From Microbacterium rhizomatis (GTDB taxonomy: Bacteria; Actinomycetota; Actinomycetes; Actinomycetales; Microbacteriaceae), in the NCBI RefSeq assembly GCF_008710745.1, contig NZ_VYSA01000001.1:1116001-1180000 (forward strand): DNA of 64,000 bases, in the 5' to 3' direction. Position numbers and translations under genes: made by a program. Under the pieces are notes generated by a model. It was not told the origin of the DNA. It did not search any database and worked only from the letters and a program-made list of their open reading frames with translations. Shown here one piece after another: positions 26,359-34,320 of this stretch (position 1 is its first letter; each line of letters opens with the position of its first letter).

Positions 26359-26407
26359 CTCAGCGCCCGGTCGTTACGCAGGCATCGCCGCGACACCGGG
26401 CGCTGAG
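26359..26407. repeat. Inverted repeat, 13-bp stem
   Basis: Perfect 13-bp arms CTCAGCGCCCGGT (26359-26371) and ACCGGGCGCTGAG (26395-26407) with a 23-nt centre, in the gap between the FKBP and FAH genes. Could be a terminator for rightward read-through or a regulatory site; no T-run follows. Confidence 0.5.
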
Positions 26408-26508
26408 TCTTGGGTCAGCCGAGGCGGGCCGGCGCCGCATCGAGACCCTCCCGCGCCGTACCCTCCGTCGCCCTGTCGCGACTCCGTAAGATATACTGTT
26501 GTACAACT

Positions 26509-26718
26509 ATGCATACTTCTGATCCGATCGCGCGCCCGCTGATCGTGCTGCTGCACGTCATCGCGACCGCAGTGCGGCACAGCCGATCCGGGTACCCGGT
26601 GGCGTCGATCGAACGAGCATCCCCTCTCGCCGCGTGGGATGCTGTCGCCCCGTTCGCCTGCGTCATCGCCGACCGCCGGGCCCAGCTCGCGTCCGCGCCT
26701 GGCGCCCTGCCCGGGTAG
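26509..26718 (+). CDS. Possible small protein, 69 residues
   Basis: Short frame beginning MHTSDPIARPLIVLLHVIATA. Apart from the first five codons, third positions are strongly G/C, as in true genes here. TATACT (26492-26497) lies 11 nt upstream and a TTGTACAA palindrome overlaps the gap, an AT-rich start region unlike the surroundings. It stops 9 nt before the FAH gene. No family recognised; a chance frame remains possible. Confidence 0.35.
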   Translation: MHTSDPIARPLIVLLHVIATAVRHSRSGYPVASIERASPLAAWDAVAPFACVIADRRAQLASAPGALPG

Positions 26719-26727
26719 CGTGGGAGC

Positions 26728-27594
26728 ATGCGCTTCGCCCATGTCACCCGTCCGGGCGCCGACGATCCGCGGCTCGCCGTCATCCGCGACGAAAGTGCGA
26801 TCCTCGTCGACACCCTCTTCGCCGGTGCTCCCGCCCGCCTGGAGCAGCTGATCGCCGGCGGCGACGCTCTGCGGGAACGGGTACGCATCGCGGCCGACGC
26901 GGCCGACGCGGGGCTGCCGCTCGACGACCTCGGGTTCGCCTCCGCGGTGCTCGCTCCCCCGGTGATCCTGGCGATCGGCCTGAACTATGCGGCGCACTCG
27001 TCCGAGCTGGGGCTGAAGACCGACTCGACGCCCACGGTCTTCGTGCTCTGGCCGAACTCTCTCAGCAGCCACGACGCGACCACGAGCTGGCCGCGAGCGC
27101 TGAGCGAATCCGTCGACTACGAAGCAGAACTGGGCGTCATCATCGGCACTCCGGCGAAGGATGTCTCTGCCGCCGATGCGCTCGACCACGTCTGGGGGTA
27201 CACGGTGGTCAATGACATCACCGCGCGCGACATCCAGTACTCCGAGGCGCAGTGGTCGCGCTGCAAGTCGTTCGACGGATTCACCCCGACAGGACCGTTC
27301 GTCGTAACGGCCGACGAGATCCCCGATCCTCAAGACCTCCACATCTGGACGGTCGTGGACGGTCAGACGGTGCAGGATGCCTCAACCGGCCAGATGGTAC
27401 GCCCGGTCGCGAAACTGATCTCGCATCTGTCCCGCTCGGCGACGCTGCTGCCGGGCACGCTGATCTCGACGGGCAGCCCGGGCGGGGCCGGCTATTCTCG
27501 CGACCCGCAGATCTTCCTGCGCGACCGTTCCACGGTCACGGTCGGCATCGACGGCATCGGGGCACTCACGACACACTGCCGCATCCTCGACTGA
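26728..27594 (+). CDS. Fumarylacetoacetate hydrolase family protein
   Basis: FAH-fold enzyme of 288 residues, hydrolysing or decarboxylating a beta-diketone or 2-oxo acid in catabolism; exact substrate unknown. Features: IGLNYAAHSSELG (start of the core), metal ligands E-x-E in DYEAELGVIIG and Asp in VNDITARD, GFTPTGPFVVTADEI, and PGTLISTGSPGG. N-terminal ~70 residues form the usual small domain. TAGCGT ends 6 nt before the ATG, a leaderless-type start. A strong bidirectional hairpin follows. Confidence 0.9.
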   Translation: MRFAHVTRPGADDPRLAVIRDESAILVDTLFAGAPARLEQLIAGGDALRERVRIAADAADAGLPLDDLGFASAVLAPPVILAIGLNYAAHSSELGLKTDSTPTVFVLWPNSLSSHDATTSWPRALSESVDYEAELGVIIGTPAKDVSAADALDHVWGYTVVNDITARDIQYSEAQWSRCKSFDGFTPTGPFVVTADEIPDPQDLHIWTVVDGQTVQDASTGQMVRPVAKLISHLSRSATLLPGTLISTGSPGGAGYSRDPQIFLRDRSTVTVGIDGIGALTTHCRILD

Positions 27595-27609
27595 ACGACG
27601 CGGCACGCG

Positions 27610-27647
27610 ACAACGGCGCCGATCCCCCCGGGGATCGGCGCCGTTGT
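27610..27647. terminator. Bidirectional terminator hairpin
   Basis: Perfect 18-bp stem (27610-27627 with 27630-27647) and a two-base centre between convergent genes. Confidence 0.9.
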
Positions 27648-27661
27648 CTTGGCAGCGCGCT

Positions 27662-28129
27662 CTAGCCGCAGTTCAGCGTGACGGCGACTCCGTTGACCTC
27701 GTGCACACCGGAGCCGTACTCGGCACACAGCCGCGCGATTTCGCTCGCACCGGCAGCGATCGCGGCGAACGCCACGATCGCGATGATCACGCCGATGACG
27801 AACAGCACGGCACCGACGATGATCGCGGCGACGGCGGGACCGTTCTTCACCCCGGCCTTGCGGCTCTGGACGAGCGCGACGATGCCGAGGATCAGGCCGA
27901 TGATGTTGAAGAAGATCGCGACGACGAGCGCCACGATTCCGAGCGTCTTCCCCGGAACCGGCGCAGCCGTCGCAGGTCCGGCGTACGCCGGCGCGGCAGG
28001 TGCCGCGTACGCAGGTGCGGCGGGTGCCGCATATGCGGGCGGCGCGGGCTCAGCGGGCGGCGTCGCGGCAGCCGGTGGGGGCTGGTACGCGGGCGGCTGC
28101 GGCACTTCGGGGCCAGGTGGGTTGGTCAT
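27662..28129 (-). CDS. DUF4190-type membrane protein with Pro/Ala-rich N-terminus
   Basis: 155-residue membrane protein of unknown function. Residues 1-58 are Pro/Ala/Tyr-rich and cytoplasmic, including three near-copies of APAAPAYA; two helices follow (about 60-85 and 97-125), the layout of DUF4190-containing proteins (TLGIVALVVAIFFNIIGLILG...GPAVAAIIVGAVLF). The last ~25 residues are outside or at the surface and contain two cysteines (RLCAEY, TLNCG) that could pair. Start ATG 28129 has GGAGGAG upstream. Transcribed alone. Confidence 0.75.
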   Translation of the reverse strand: MTNPPGPEVPQPPAYQPPPAAATPPAEPAPPAYAAPAAPAYAAPAAPAYAGPATAAPVPGKTLGIVALVVAIFFNIIGLILGIVALVQSRKAGVKNGPAVAAIIVGAVLFVIGVIIAIVAFAAIAAGASEIARLCAEYGSGVHEVNGVAVTLNCG

Positions 28130-28227
28130 GTGAGCTCCTCCAGTAGCTGGGCATGTGACTCGACCGTAGCGGTTCCGAGCGCCCGAGCGATATACGTCAG
28201 GCCGATTGCGTTGCGGTGTCGCCCTGG

Positions 28228-29727
28228 TCAGCTACCGGTGCGGTCGATCTCGGCGACCACGTTCTCGGCCGGCTGCACGACCGGAATCGCCGTCGTGATG
28301 GCCTCGAGCCCCGAGAGACGGGCGGGTGACAGCTGCTTCATGACCTCGTCGCGCGACATCAGGCCGGCTTCGACGACGAGGTCCGCCACGTTCCGGCCGG
28401 TGAGGAGCGCCGTCTTGGCGAGAGCGGCAGACGCCGCGTAACCGATGAAGGGAGTGAGAGCGGTGACCACGCCGACCGATGCTCCGACCATCGCGCTGAG
28501 CCGCTCGCGGTTGGCGGTGATCCCGTCGACGCAGTTGACGCGGAGAGTGCGCATTCCGCGCCGCATCCAGGTGATCGATTGGAAGAGCGAGTGCGCGATG
28601 ATCGGCTCGAACGCGTTCAGCTGCAGCTGACCGCCCTCCGCGGCCATCGTCACGGTGAGGTCGGCGCCCGCCACCGCGAACGCGACCTGATTGACGACCT
28701 CCGGGATCACCGGATTGACCTTGCCCGGCATGATGCTCGAGCCCGCCTGACGGGGAGGGAGGTTGATCTCGCCGAAGCCGGCCTGCGGTCCGCTGGAGAG
28801 CAGGCGCAGGTCGTTCGCGATCTTGGAGAGCTTGATCGCGTTGCGCTTGAGCGACGCGGAGAACGACATGAACGAGCCGGTGTCGCTGGTCGACTCCACC
28901 AGATCGTCGGCCGTGGCGAGGTCGAGTCCGGTGATCTCGCGCAGGTGATGCAGCACCGCGGCTCCGTAGCCGGCATGGGCGGTGATCCCGGTGCCGATGG
29001 CCGTCGCCCCCATGTTGATCTCGAAGAGGAGCGTGGCATTCTCGGTCAGGCGCTGGTGATCGTAGCCGAGCGTGGTCGCGAAGCCGTGGAATTCCTGCCC
29101 GAGCGTCATGGGCACCGCATCCTGGAGCTGGGTGCGGCCCACCTTGAGGACGTCGTGGAACTCGACAGCCTTGGCGAGGAACGACGAACGGAGCAGGTCG
29201 AGCTCTTCGAGGAGGGTCTTCAGGTCGAGGCTCAGACCGACCTTGATGGCGGTCGGGTAGACGTCGTTCGTCGACTGGCTGCGGTTGGTGTGGTCGATGG
29301 GCGAGAGGAACGCGTAGTCGCCCTTGGATCGACCTGACATCTCGAGCGCGATGTTGGTGATGACTTCGTTCGCGTTCATGTTCGTCGAGGTGCCGGCGCC
29401 GCCCTGTACGACGCCCACCACGAACTGATCGTGGAATTCACCGTCGATGACCCGCTGCGAGGCTCGATCGATGAGGTCGGCTCGCTCGGCATCGAGGACG
29501 CCGATCTCGAGGTTGGCGCGAGCCGATGCCTGCTTGACCATCGCGAGGCCGCATACGAGGTCTCGGTAGACCGAGATCGGCCGCTGCGAAACAGGGAAAT
29601 TCTCGAGCGCGCGTGCGGTGTGGATGCCCCAGTAGGCGTCCGCGGGGATCTCGAGCGAGCCGAGCGAGTCGCGTTCGGTACGCGTTGCGGTGCGGGTGAT
29701 CGTTTCGGATTCGAGGTCGAAAGCCAT
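28228..29727 (-). CDS. aspA: Aspartate ammonia-lyase
   Basis: Aspartase of the fumarase/aspartase superfamily, about 499 residues: L-aspartate to fumarate plus ammonia. Family signature GSSIMPGKVNP is intact (flexible SS-loop with the catalytic Ser), as are NMNANEVI and VGRTQLQDAVPMTLGQEF (the substrate-binding T-x-L-Q-D-A block). The N-terminal strand ETITRTATRTERDSLG and ADAYWGIHTARALENFPVS are typical of aspartase rather than fumarase. ATG 29727 is preferred (AAGGA six bases upstream) over 29748. A palindrome upstream (29818-29846) may be its operator. Supplies fumarate to the TCA cycle. Confidence 0.94.
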   Translation of the reverse strand: MAFDLESETITRTATRTERDSLGSLEIPADAYWGIHTARALENFPVSQRPISVYRDLVCGLAMVKQASARANLEIGVLDAERADLIDRASQRVIDGEFHDQFVVGVVQGGAGTSTNMNANEVITNIALEMSGRSKGDYAFLSPIDHTNRSQSTNDVYPTAIKVGLSLDLKTLLEELDLLRSSFLAKAVEFHDVLKVGRTQLQDAVPMTLGQEFHGFATTLGYDHQRLTENATLLFEINMGATAIGTGITAHAGYGAAVLHHLREITGLDLATADDLVESTSDTGSFMSFSASLKRNAIKLSKIANDLRLLSSGPQAGFGEINLPPRQAGSSIMPGKVNPVIPEVVNQVAFAVAGADLTVTMAAEGGQLQLNAFEPIIAHSLFQSITWMRRGMRTLRVNCVDGITANRERLSAMVGASVGVVTALTPFIGYAASAALAKTALLTGRNVADLVVEAGLMSRDEVMKQLSPARLSGLEAITTAIPVVQPAENVVAEIDRTGS

Positions 29728-29817
29728 GAGAGCGTCCTTTTGGGTCACATCATCGTGAGTGGAGAAGGGGATCCTCCGACCCTACTCGCGGCACAGGCCA
29801 ACGGAACTGTACACCGC

Positions 29818-29846
29818 GGACACACCAATGACCGCTGGTGTACACC
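29818..29846. promoter_or_regulatory. Candidate operator upstream of aspA
   Basis: TGTACACC (29818-29825) and the perfect 10-bp palindrome GGTGTACACC (29837-29846) share the same core, in the gap between aspA start and the phosphodiesterase stop. The spacing suggests two sites for a dimeric repressor. Binding protein unknown. Confidence 0.5.
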
Positions 29847-29854
29847 GGGGCAGG

Positions 29855-30784
29855 TCAGTCTCGGTCGAGCCTCGGAGGCTTGCGAGAGAACGCCTCGAGT
29901 CGCGCTTCGGCGGTGAGCGAGGCCATGTGCGCGACCCACTCCTCGGAGAAGAAGTCGCCGGTCGGCGCCTCGACCACCGGAACCACCGAGTGCGTGATCG
30001 TGTCGTCGTAGACGTGCACGAGATGGAACGACTGCCCGGCGTCCATACCGTTCACCTGCGAGGGGGGCCGCTGGAGGTTCATCGTGTAGCACGTGGCTGC
30101 GGCCACGCTCACCGGGATGCCGGCGAACATGCCGCTCGTGGAGTAGTGCAGGTGACCGGCCAGGATGCCGCGCACGTCGGTGCCGGCGATCGCATCGGCC
30201 AGCCGCCCCTGATCCCGGAGCTCGAGGATGTCGAACAGCGGAACGTGGCTGGGCAGAGGCGGGTGGTGCAGGGCGATGAGGGTGCCCAGGGGTGCCGGGG
30301 TCGCGAGGGTCTCTCGCAGCCACGCGAGCTGACCGGCATCCAGATCACCGTGGTGCCAGCCGGGCACGCTCGAATCCAGCGCGATCACGCGCAGGCCGCC
30401 GAGATCCCAGACACCGATGACCGGCTCCTCCGTCGGCTCGAGGTCCAGGAGATCCCGACGCAGGGACGTGCGCTCGTCGTGGTTGCCCGCCACCCAGACG
30501 ATCGGCGCGCCCAGACGCTTGGCAACCGGTTCGACCGCGGCGCGAAGTCTGCGGTAGGCATCGGGTTCGCCGAGATCGGTGAGATCGCCCGTGAAGAGGA
30601 TGGCGTCGGGGCGCACCCCCAGGCGCTCCACCGCCTCCAGCGTGCGTAGCAGGTTCGCCTCGGTGTCGTATCGGCCGCCGAGTGGAGTGTTGCCATCGAG
30701 GAGGTGCGTGTCGCTCAGGTGCACGATCGTTCGCCGGGCGGGCCTGTGCTGCCCGAACTGAACGGGTTCCGATGCTGCGCTCAT
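29855..30784 (-). CDS. Metallophosphoesterase, CpdA-like (3',5'-cyclic nucleotide phosphodiesterase)
   Basis: Calcineurin-like dinuclear metallophosphoesterase of 309 residues. The metal-ligand motifs are complete and in order: DTH (LSDTHLLDG), GD (LFTGDLTDLGEP), GNHDE, H (LIALHHPPLP) and GHLH (ILAGHLHYS). This set and the spacing match class III cyclic nucleotide phosphodiesterases (CpdA, Rv0805), but phospholipid or other phosphodiesters are also possible substrates. TAGGCT ends 6 nt before the ATG, so leaderless translation is likely. Confidence 0.87.
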   Translation of the reverse strand: MSAASEPVQFGQHRPARRTIVHLSDTHLLDGNTPLGGRYDTEANLLRTLEAVERLGVRPDAILFTGDLTDLGEPDAYRRLRAAVEPVAKRLGAPIVWVAGNHDERTSLRRDLLDLEPTEEPVIGVWDLGGLRVIALDSSVPGWHHGDLDAGQLAWLRETLATPAPLGTLIALHHPPLPSHVPLFDILELRDQGRLADAIAGTDVRGILAGHLHYSTSGMFAGIPVSVAAATCYTMNLQRPPSQVNGMDAGQSFHLVHVYDDTITHSVVPVVEAPTGDFFSEEWVAHMASLTAEARLEAFSRKPPRLDRD

Positions 30785-30857
30785 GGCTCCAGCCTAGGGA
30801 CCCCCTCCCCCGCGCCCGCGTCACGGATGAGCCGAACGAACCCGGTCATCCGTGTCC

Positions 30858-31190
30858 TCAGCGGTACACGATGAGGAGGATCCCGCCCAGCACGGCCAGG
30901 GCGCACACCGTGAAGCAGGCGTAGGCGCCCGCCAGCGCAAGCCGCTTCGCGCCCTCGGTGAGCGGGCTCTTGCGCGCCGCCTTGGCGGCGGCCTTCGCGG
31001 CGCGGCGGACATCCTTCTCGGAGACCACCGTGATCGCGTCGGTGAATTCCGCCGGCGCCACCACCGGCGCTCGGCCGCCGCGCACGAGCAACCGGAGGCC
31101 GAGTGCGTAGAAGCCGACGACGACGAGCGAACCGACCATGGCCGCGACGAAGACCTGGACGAAGGCCAGCCAATCGATGAAGGGGGTCAT
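30858..31190 (-). CDS. Small membrane protein coupled to PiT transporter
   Basis: 110-residue protein with a hydrophobic helix at each end (about 8-32 and 84-108) and a basic Lys/Ala-rich cytoplasmic middle (RRAAKAAAKAARKSP). Its ATG overlaps the stop of the phosphate transporter gene (ATGA), so the two are translationally coupled and it probably acts with that transporter. No named family recognised. Confidence 0.7.
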   Translation of the reverse strand: MTPFIDWLAFVQVFVAAMVGSLVVVGFYALGLRLLVRGGRAPVVAPAEFTDAITVVSEKDVRRAAKAAAKAARKSPLTEGAKRLALAGAYACFTVCALAVLGGILLIVYR

Positions 31191-32407
31191 TGCTCGTCCT
31201 TCCCCTGCCCGCTCCTGGCCTCGGCGCGCTGACGGCGCGTCGGCGGCGGATTGCGCGTGACCTTCACGGCCGCGCCCGAATCGGCGACCTCGCTCATGGC
31301 GTTGGACGCCGTGACGCGATTGATTCGAGACCGACGGAAGATGAGGAGGATGATCGCGAGCGCCAGCACCGCGTCGGCGAGGACTCCCCACGTGCCCCAC
31401 CACACGACGAACAGTGCGGCGAAGGCGCCGACGGCGCCGGATGCCGGCAGGGTCAGCAGCCATCCGATCCCGATGCGGCCCGCCGTCCCCCATCGCACGG
31501 TGGACCCGCGCCTGCCGAGCCCCGATCCGATGACGGATCCCGATGCGACCTGAGTGGTCGACAGCGCGAAACCGAACGCGGTGGATGCCAGGATCGTCGC
31601 GGCGGTCGAGGTCTCGGCCGAGAACCCCTGTGCCGGCTTGATGTCGGTGAGACCCTTGCCGAGGGTCCGGATGATGCGCCAGCCGCCCATGTAGGTGCCG
31701 AGCGCAATCGTGAGAGCGCACGCGAAGATCACCCACGTCTGCGGCTCGGCATCATCGGCGTTCTGCCATCCCGCCGTGATGAGGGCGAGCGTGATGATGC
31801 CCATCGTCTTCTGCGCGTCGTTCGTGCCGTGCGCGAGGGCGACGAGCGACGACGAGAAGATCTGACCCCAGCGGAACCCGTCGCGGCCGTCCGGCTTCGA
31901 GTCGTACCTGCGGGTGACCGCGTAGGCGAGCCGGGTGACGGCGAACGCGATGAGACCGGCCGTGAACGGCGCGATGACAGCCGGCAGCACGACCTTGCTG
32001 AGAACGACGGAGAAGTCGATCGCCGCCACGCCCACTCCGACGATCGTGGCGCCGATCAGACCGCCGAACAGCGCGTGGGACGAGCTGGACGGGAGCCCCA
32101 GGAGCCACGTGAGCATGTTCCAGGTGATCGCCCCGATCAGGCCGGCGAAGATCAGCTCCGGGAACAGCGTCGACGAGATCTGGTCTTCCTGGATGATCCC
32201 GTGCGAGATCGTCTGCGACACCTCGGTCGAGAGGAAAGCGCCCACGAGATTCAGGCTCGCCGCAAGCAGCACGGCGACGCGCGGCTTGAGAGCCCCCGTC
32301 GCGATGGGGGTGGCCATCGCGTTGGCGGTGTCGTGGAAACCGTTCGTGAAATCGAAGAAGAGTGCCAGAACGATGACGAGGACGATGATGAGTGCTGCCG
32401 TGTCCAC
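31187..32407 (-). CDS. pit: Inorganic phosphate transporter, PiT family
   Basis: Low-affinity metal-phosphate/H+ (or Na+) symporter, about 406 residues, roughly ten helices. Both inverted PiT signature repeats are present: FDFTNGFHDTANAMATPIATGAL near the N-terminus and ALAHGTNDAQKTMGIITLAL in the second half; LPSSSSHALFGGLIGA carries the serine-rich re-entrant loop. GTG 32407 matches the usual start just ahead of helix 1 (AGGA nine bases upstream); ATG 32476, also with a purine-rich site, would add 23 residues. The C-terminal tail is basic. Coupled to a small membrane protein downstream. Confidence 0.9.
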   Translation of the reverse strand: MDTAALIIVLVIVLALFFDFTNGFHDTANAMATPIATGALKPRVAVLLAASLNLVGAFLSTEVSQTISHGIIQEDQISSTLFPELIFAGLIGAITWNMLTWLLGLPSSSSHALFGGLIGATIVGVGVAAIDFSVVLSKVVLPAVIAPFTAGLIAFAVTRLAYAVTRRYDSKPDGRDGFRWGQIFSSSLVALAHGTNDAQKTMGIITLALITAGWQNADDAEPQTWVIFACALTIALGTYMGGWRIIRTLGKGLTDIKPAQGFSAETSTAATILASTAFGFALSTTQVASGSVIGSGLGRRGSTVRWGTAGRIGIGWLLTLPASGAVGAFAALFVVWWGTWGVLADAVLALAIILLIFRRSRINRVTASNAMSEVADSGAAVKVTRNPPPTRRQRAEARSGQGKDEQ

Positions 32408-32633
32408 CGTGCGCTTTCCTGCGAGATCGGAAGAGGATGCCGAGCGCTTCGGCGCGATGAACCAATTGTTCATCATGGCGTCAGCCCCTGTTCACCGGGG
32501 CACGAGAATCCTCGCATATCCGGCCCTGCGGCGCTCGCCGGGGCGGACGGTGTCACGAATCGGCAATCCGAAACGGTCGCCGTGGCGAATCATCTGCGGA
32601 CGGCACAGCATTCCGGCCAGGAGGAGACCCCAG

Positions 32634-34286
32634 ATGTCGACCCACAACCGCCGCCGGACTCTCGGCTTCCTGACCCTGAGCGCCGCAGCCGGCGTGATCA
32701 GCGGCCTCGTGTTCCTCGCCGCGGCCGAACTGACCGCACTGCTGATCGCACGGGAAAGCAGTCCGCTCGTGGCCGTCGGCTCGTTCGTGATCGACATCGT
32801 GCCCAGACCGCTGAAGGAATTCGCGATCACCACCTTCGGCGCGTACGACAAGATCGTGCTTCTGGGAAGCCTGGGCCTGGCCGTCGTGATCGCTGCTGCG
32901 CTCGCCGGGGTCGTGCAGTACCTTCGCCCGCCGCTCGGCGTCATCGCGATGGGGATCGCGGGCGCTCTGGCCCTGGCCGCCATCGTCACTCGCGCGGGTG
33001 CCACTCCCCTCGCCTTCATCGTTCCGGTCGTGGGCGCCGTCGCCGGGGCTGTCATGCTGCATCTCATCGTCCGGCGGCTTCGCGCCTGGCGTGACGCCGT
33101 CAGCGCGGGCGGTGCCGAGCCCGACCGCCGTGCCGTATCGGATCGCGAGCCGCACGAGGATCAGGGAGCGGAGGGCGCCGCCGTCGCGACCCCCGCCACC
33201 GTCGCGACCCCCGCCACCGTCGGAAGGCGCCGCTTCCTCGCCCTCGCCGGCATCACCGGGGCCGCAGCACTCGTCGTCGGAGTCGGCGCCCGCGTGGTCA
33301 GCGCGGCCACCTCCTCGATCGACGCGGCGCGAAAGGCCCTGCGGCTGCCCGCACCCCGAACGACGGTGGCGATTCCGCCGGATGCCGAGCTCAGCATCCC
33401 CGGCCTGTCTCCCCTCGTGACTCCGAACGCCGACTTCTACCGCGTCGACACGGCCCTCACGGTGCCGTCGGTCGATCCAGGAACCTGGCGCCTCACTGTC
33501 ACCGGCATGGTCGATTCGCCGGTGCAGCTCTCTTTCGACGACCTCGTCGGGATGGGCGTCGACGAGTACGCCATCACGATGACGTGCGTCTCGAACGAAG
33601 TCGGAGGACCGCTGCTGGGCAACGCGATCTGGCTGGGCGTGCCGGTGCGCGACGTCCTCGCCAAGGCCGGCGTGCAGTCCGGCGCCGACATGGTGCTCTC
33701 GCGCAGCGTCGACGGCTTCACCGCGAGCACTCCGCTGGAATCCCTCACCGATCAGGGTCTCGATGCGATCCTCGCCGTCGGGATGAACGGAGAGGCACTG
33801 CCCGTCGAGCACGGCTTCCCCGTACGCATGGTCGTGCCCGGGCTGTACGGCTACGTATCGGCGACCAAATGGCTCACCGAGCTCAAAGTCACCACATTCG
33901 CCGCCGATCAGGCCTACTGGACGCCGCGGGGCTACAGCGACCGGGCTCCGATCAAGCTCTCTTCCCGCGTCGACACACCGCGGTCGGGCGTTCCCGTACC
34001 GGCCGGAACCGTGCCGATCGCCGGCATGGCGTGGGCGCAGACGGTCGGGATCGACCGCGTGGAGGTCTCGATCGACGATGCTCCGTGGCAGCCCGCGACG
34101 CTCTCGACCCCGCTCAACGCCGACACCTGGGTGCAATGGCACATGGACTGGGACGCGACGCCCGGAGTGCACTACGTGGCGGTGCGCGCCACTGATAAGA
34201 ACGGCATGCTGCAGATCGAGGATCGCGCACCGATCGCCCCGAACGGCTCGAGCGGCTGGCAGCGCCAGCTGATCACCGTCTCGTGA
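32634..34286 (+). CDS. Membrane-anchored molybdopterin oxidoreductase (sulfite oxidase family)
   Basis: 550-residue fusion of a membrane domain and a molybdenum enzyme. Residues 10-145 hold four hydrophobic helices; a Pro/Ala linker leads to an internal twin-arginine-like segment GRRRFLALAGITGAAALVVG (198-215) that would be a fifth helix; then the sulfite-oxidase Mo domain (about 270-440) with the Mo-ligating Cys in MTCVSNEVGG and the cofactor-binding HGFPVRMVVPGLYGY, and a dimerisation Ig-like domain (450-550). The catalytic part should face outside. Electron donor and acceptor unknown. GGAGG precedes the ATG. Confidence 0.88.
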   Translation: MSTHNRRRTLGFLTLSAAAGVISGLVFLAAAELTALLIARESSPLVAVGSFVIDIVPRPLKEFAITTFGAYDKIVLLGSLGLAVVIAAALAGVVQYLRPPLGVIAMGIAGALALAAIVTRAGATPLAFIVPVVGAVAGAVMLHLIVRRLRAWRDAVSAGGAEPDRRAVSDREPHEDQGAEGAAVATPATVATPATVGRRRFLALAGITGAAALVVGVGARVVSAATSSIDAARKALRLPAPRTTVAIPPDAELSIPGLSPLVTPNADFYRVDTALTVPSVDPGTWRLTVTGMVDSPVQLSFDDLVGMGVDEYAITMTCVSNEVGGPLLGNAIWLGVPVRDVLAKAGVQSGADMVLSRSVDGFTASTPLESLTDQGLDAILAVGMNGEALPVEHGFPVRMVVPGLYGYVSATKWLTELKVTTFAADQAYWTPRGYSDRAPIKLSSRVDTPRSGVPVPAGTVPIAGMAWAQTVGIDRVEVSIDDAPWQPATLSTPLNADTWVQWHMDWDATPGVHYVAVRATDKNGMLQIEDRAPIAPNGSSGWQRQLITVS

Positions 34287-34320
34287 GCCGCGGCTGAGGG
34301 GGCTCGACTAGCGTTGGTGC

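Noticed and set aside
29761-29854. tRNA gene in the aspA upstream gap
   Set aside because: Inverted repeats are short operator-like palindromes; no cloverleaf or T-loop consensus found. No tRNA was found anywhere in the window.
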